Source of the DNA: Clostridiales bacterium UBA1779
GTDB taxonomy: Bacteria > Bacillota > Clostridia > Oscillospirales > CAG-272
Assembly (NCBI GenBank): GCA_002314565.1
Contig: DCGL01000164.1
Location: forward strand, 1-6,272
DNA length: 6,272 nt
Direction: 5' to 3'
Shown: piece after piece, positions 6,246 to 6,272 of the stretch
How the letters are laid out: every line of letters starts with the position of its first letter
Numbering within the stretch: position 1 is the first letter of the stretch
Notes under the pieces: model-generated
What the model was told of the DNA's origin: nothing
The model's database searches: none
The model's input: the letters and a program-made list of their open reading frames with translations, nothing else
Made by a program: the position numbers and the translations under genes

Positions 6246-6272
6246 ATGCCGCCGGCGGCAGAGTATTACGTA
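6246..6272. repeat. 27-bp direct repeat, copy 2, at the window end
   Basis: This copy is identical to 6122-6148. Its 14-bp GC palindrome (6247-6260) sits near the centre of a 41-bp unit opened by TTACGTAA at 6233; the closing TTACGTA at 6266-6272 is the last sequence available. Confidence 0.93.

Larger units (their letters stand above)
6122..6272. repeat. 62-bp-period array of TTACGTA palindromes, running to the window end
   Basis: TTACGTA occurs at 6142, 6171, 6204, 6233 and 6266, giving intervals of 29, 33, 29 and 33 bp. The three middle copies are full TTACGTAA palindromes; 6230-6243 extends to a 14-bp palindrome. The pattern reads as 41-bp inverted-repeat units (6171-6211 and 6233 to just past the end) separated by 21-bp linkers (6150-6170 and 6212-6232), with a left half-unit at 6122-6149 beside the terminator. 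The linkers keep their length but not their sequence. No coding capacity is evident. I do not recognise this as a named element. Confidence 0.8.

Noticed and set aside
6122..6272. CRISPR array at the window end
   Set aside because: The repeated core is only 7-8 bp, the gaps alternate between two lengths rather than clustering around one, and the intervening sequences are themselves palindromic and partly repeated. No cas gene is present.
6122..6272. Miniature transposon or insertion-sequence end
   Set aside because: The long repeats are direct rather than terminal inverted repeats, there is no transposase, no target duplication can be shown, and the exact phasing of TTACGTA fits an array better. 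It cannot be excluded without sequence past 6272.

Overview
The window looks like a chromosomal piece from a moderately AT-rich, Gram-positive anaerobe of the Clostridia, perhaps a gut Oscillospiraceae/Ruminococcaceae-type bacterium. The support is indirect: a strong AAAGGAGGT Shine-Dalgarno in front of a TTG start, two textbook sigma-A promoters, a lipobox signal peptide, secreted proteins with Glu/Thr/Pro/Ala linkers, and a LamG-like surface protein beginning LPSEY, a form familiar from gut Firmicutes. No taxonomic marker gene is present. All four genes lie on the plus strand, and I found no rRNA, tRNA, transposase or CRISPR array.

Layout: (1) 53-1450, a complete MATE-family multidrug/organic-cation exporter. 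(2) 1533-3905, a 790-residue lipoprotein with two tandem N-terminal alpha/beta domains and a pectate-lyase-3-like right-handed beta-helix; the start is a TTG chosen by an excellent RBS. (3) 4006-4833, a secreted LamG/concanavalin-like protein with a C-terminal membrane anchor, behind its own promoter. (4) 4945-6066, a secreted protein with a probable discoidin-like domain, an APETK-repeat stalk and a C-terminal Gly-Cys/hydrophobic/Arg-Lys tail, behind a perfect-consensus promoter that begins one base after the stop of gene 3. A GC-rich hairpin terminator (6081-6118) follows.

Genes 2-4 together look like a cell-surface set: a lipid-anchored beta-helix protein that probably binds or cleaves polysaccharide, and two envelope-anchored proteins with likely carbohydrate-binding folds. 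The MATE exporter shares the strand but has no clear functional link. Genes 3 and 4 differ from genes 1 and 2 in arginine codon choice (AGA rather than CGN) and have near-ideal promoters, which suggests high expression.

The most unusual structure is non-coding. From 6122 to the window end, five TTACGTA palindrome cores are spaced exactly 29, 33, 29 and 33 bp apart. This is a 62-bp period made of a 41-bp inverted-repeat unit plus a 21-bp linker, with unlike sequences inside the units. A 27-bp direct repeat containing a 14-bp GC palindrome marks positions 124 bp (two periods) apart. The second copy runs exactly to the window end, so the array may continue beyond it. I do not recognise it as a named element.
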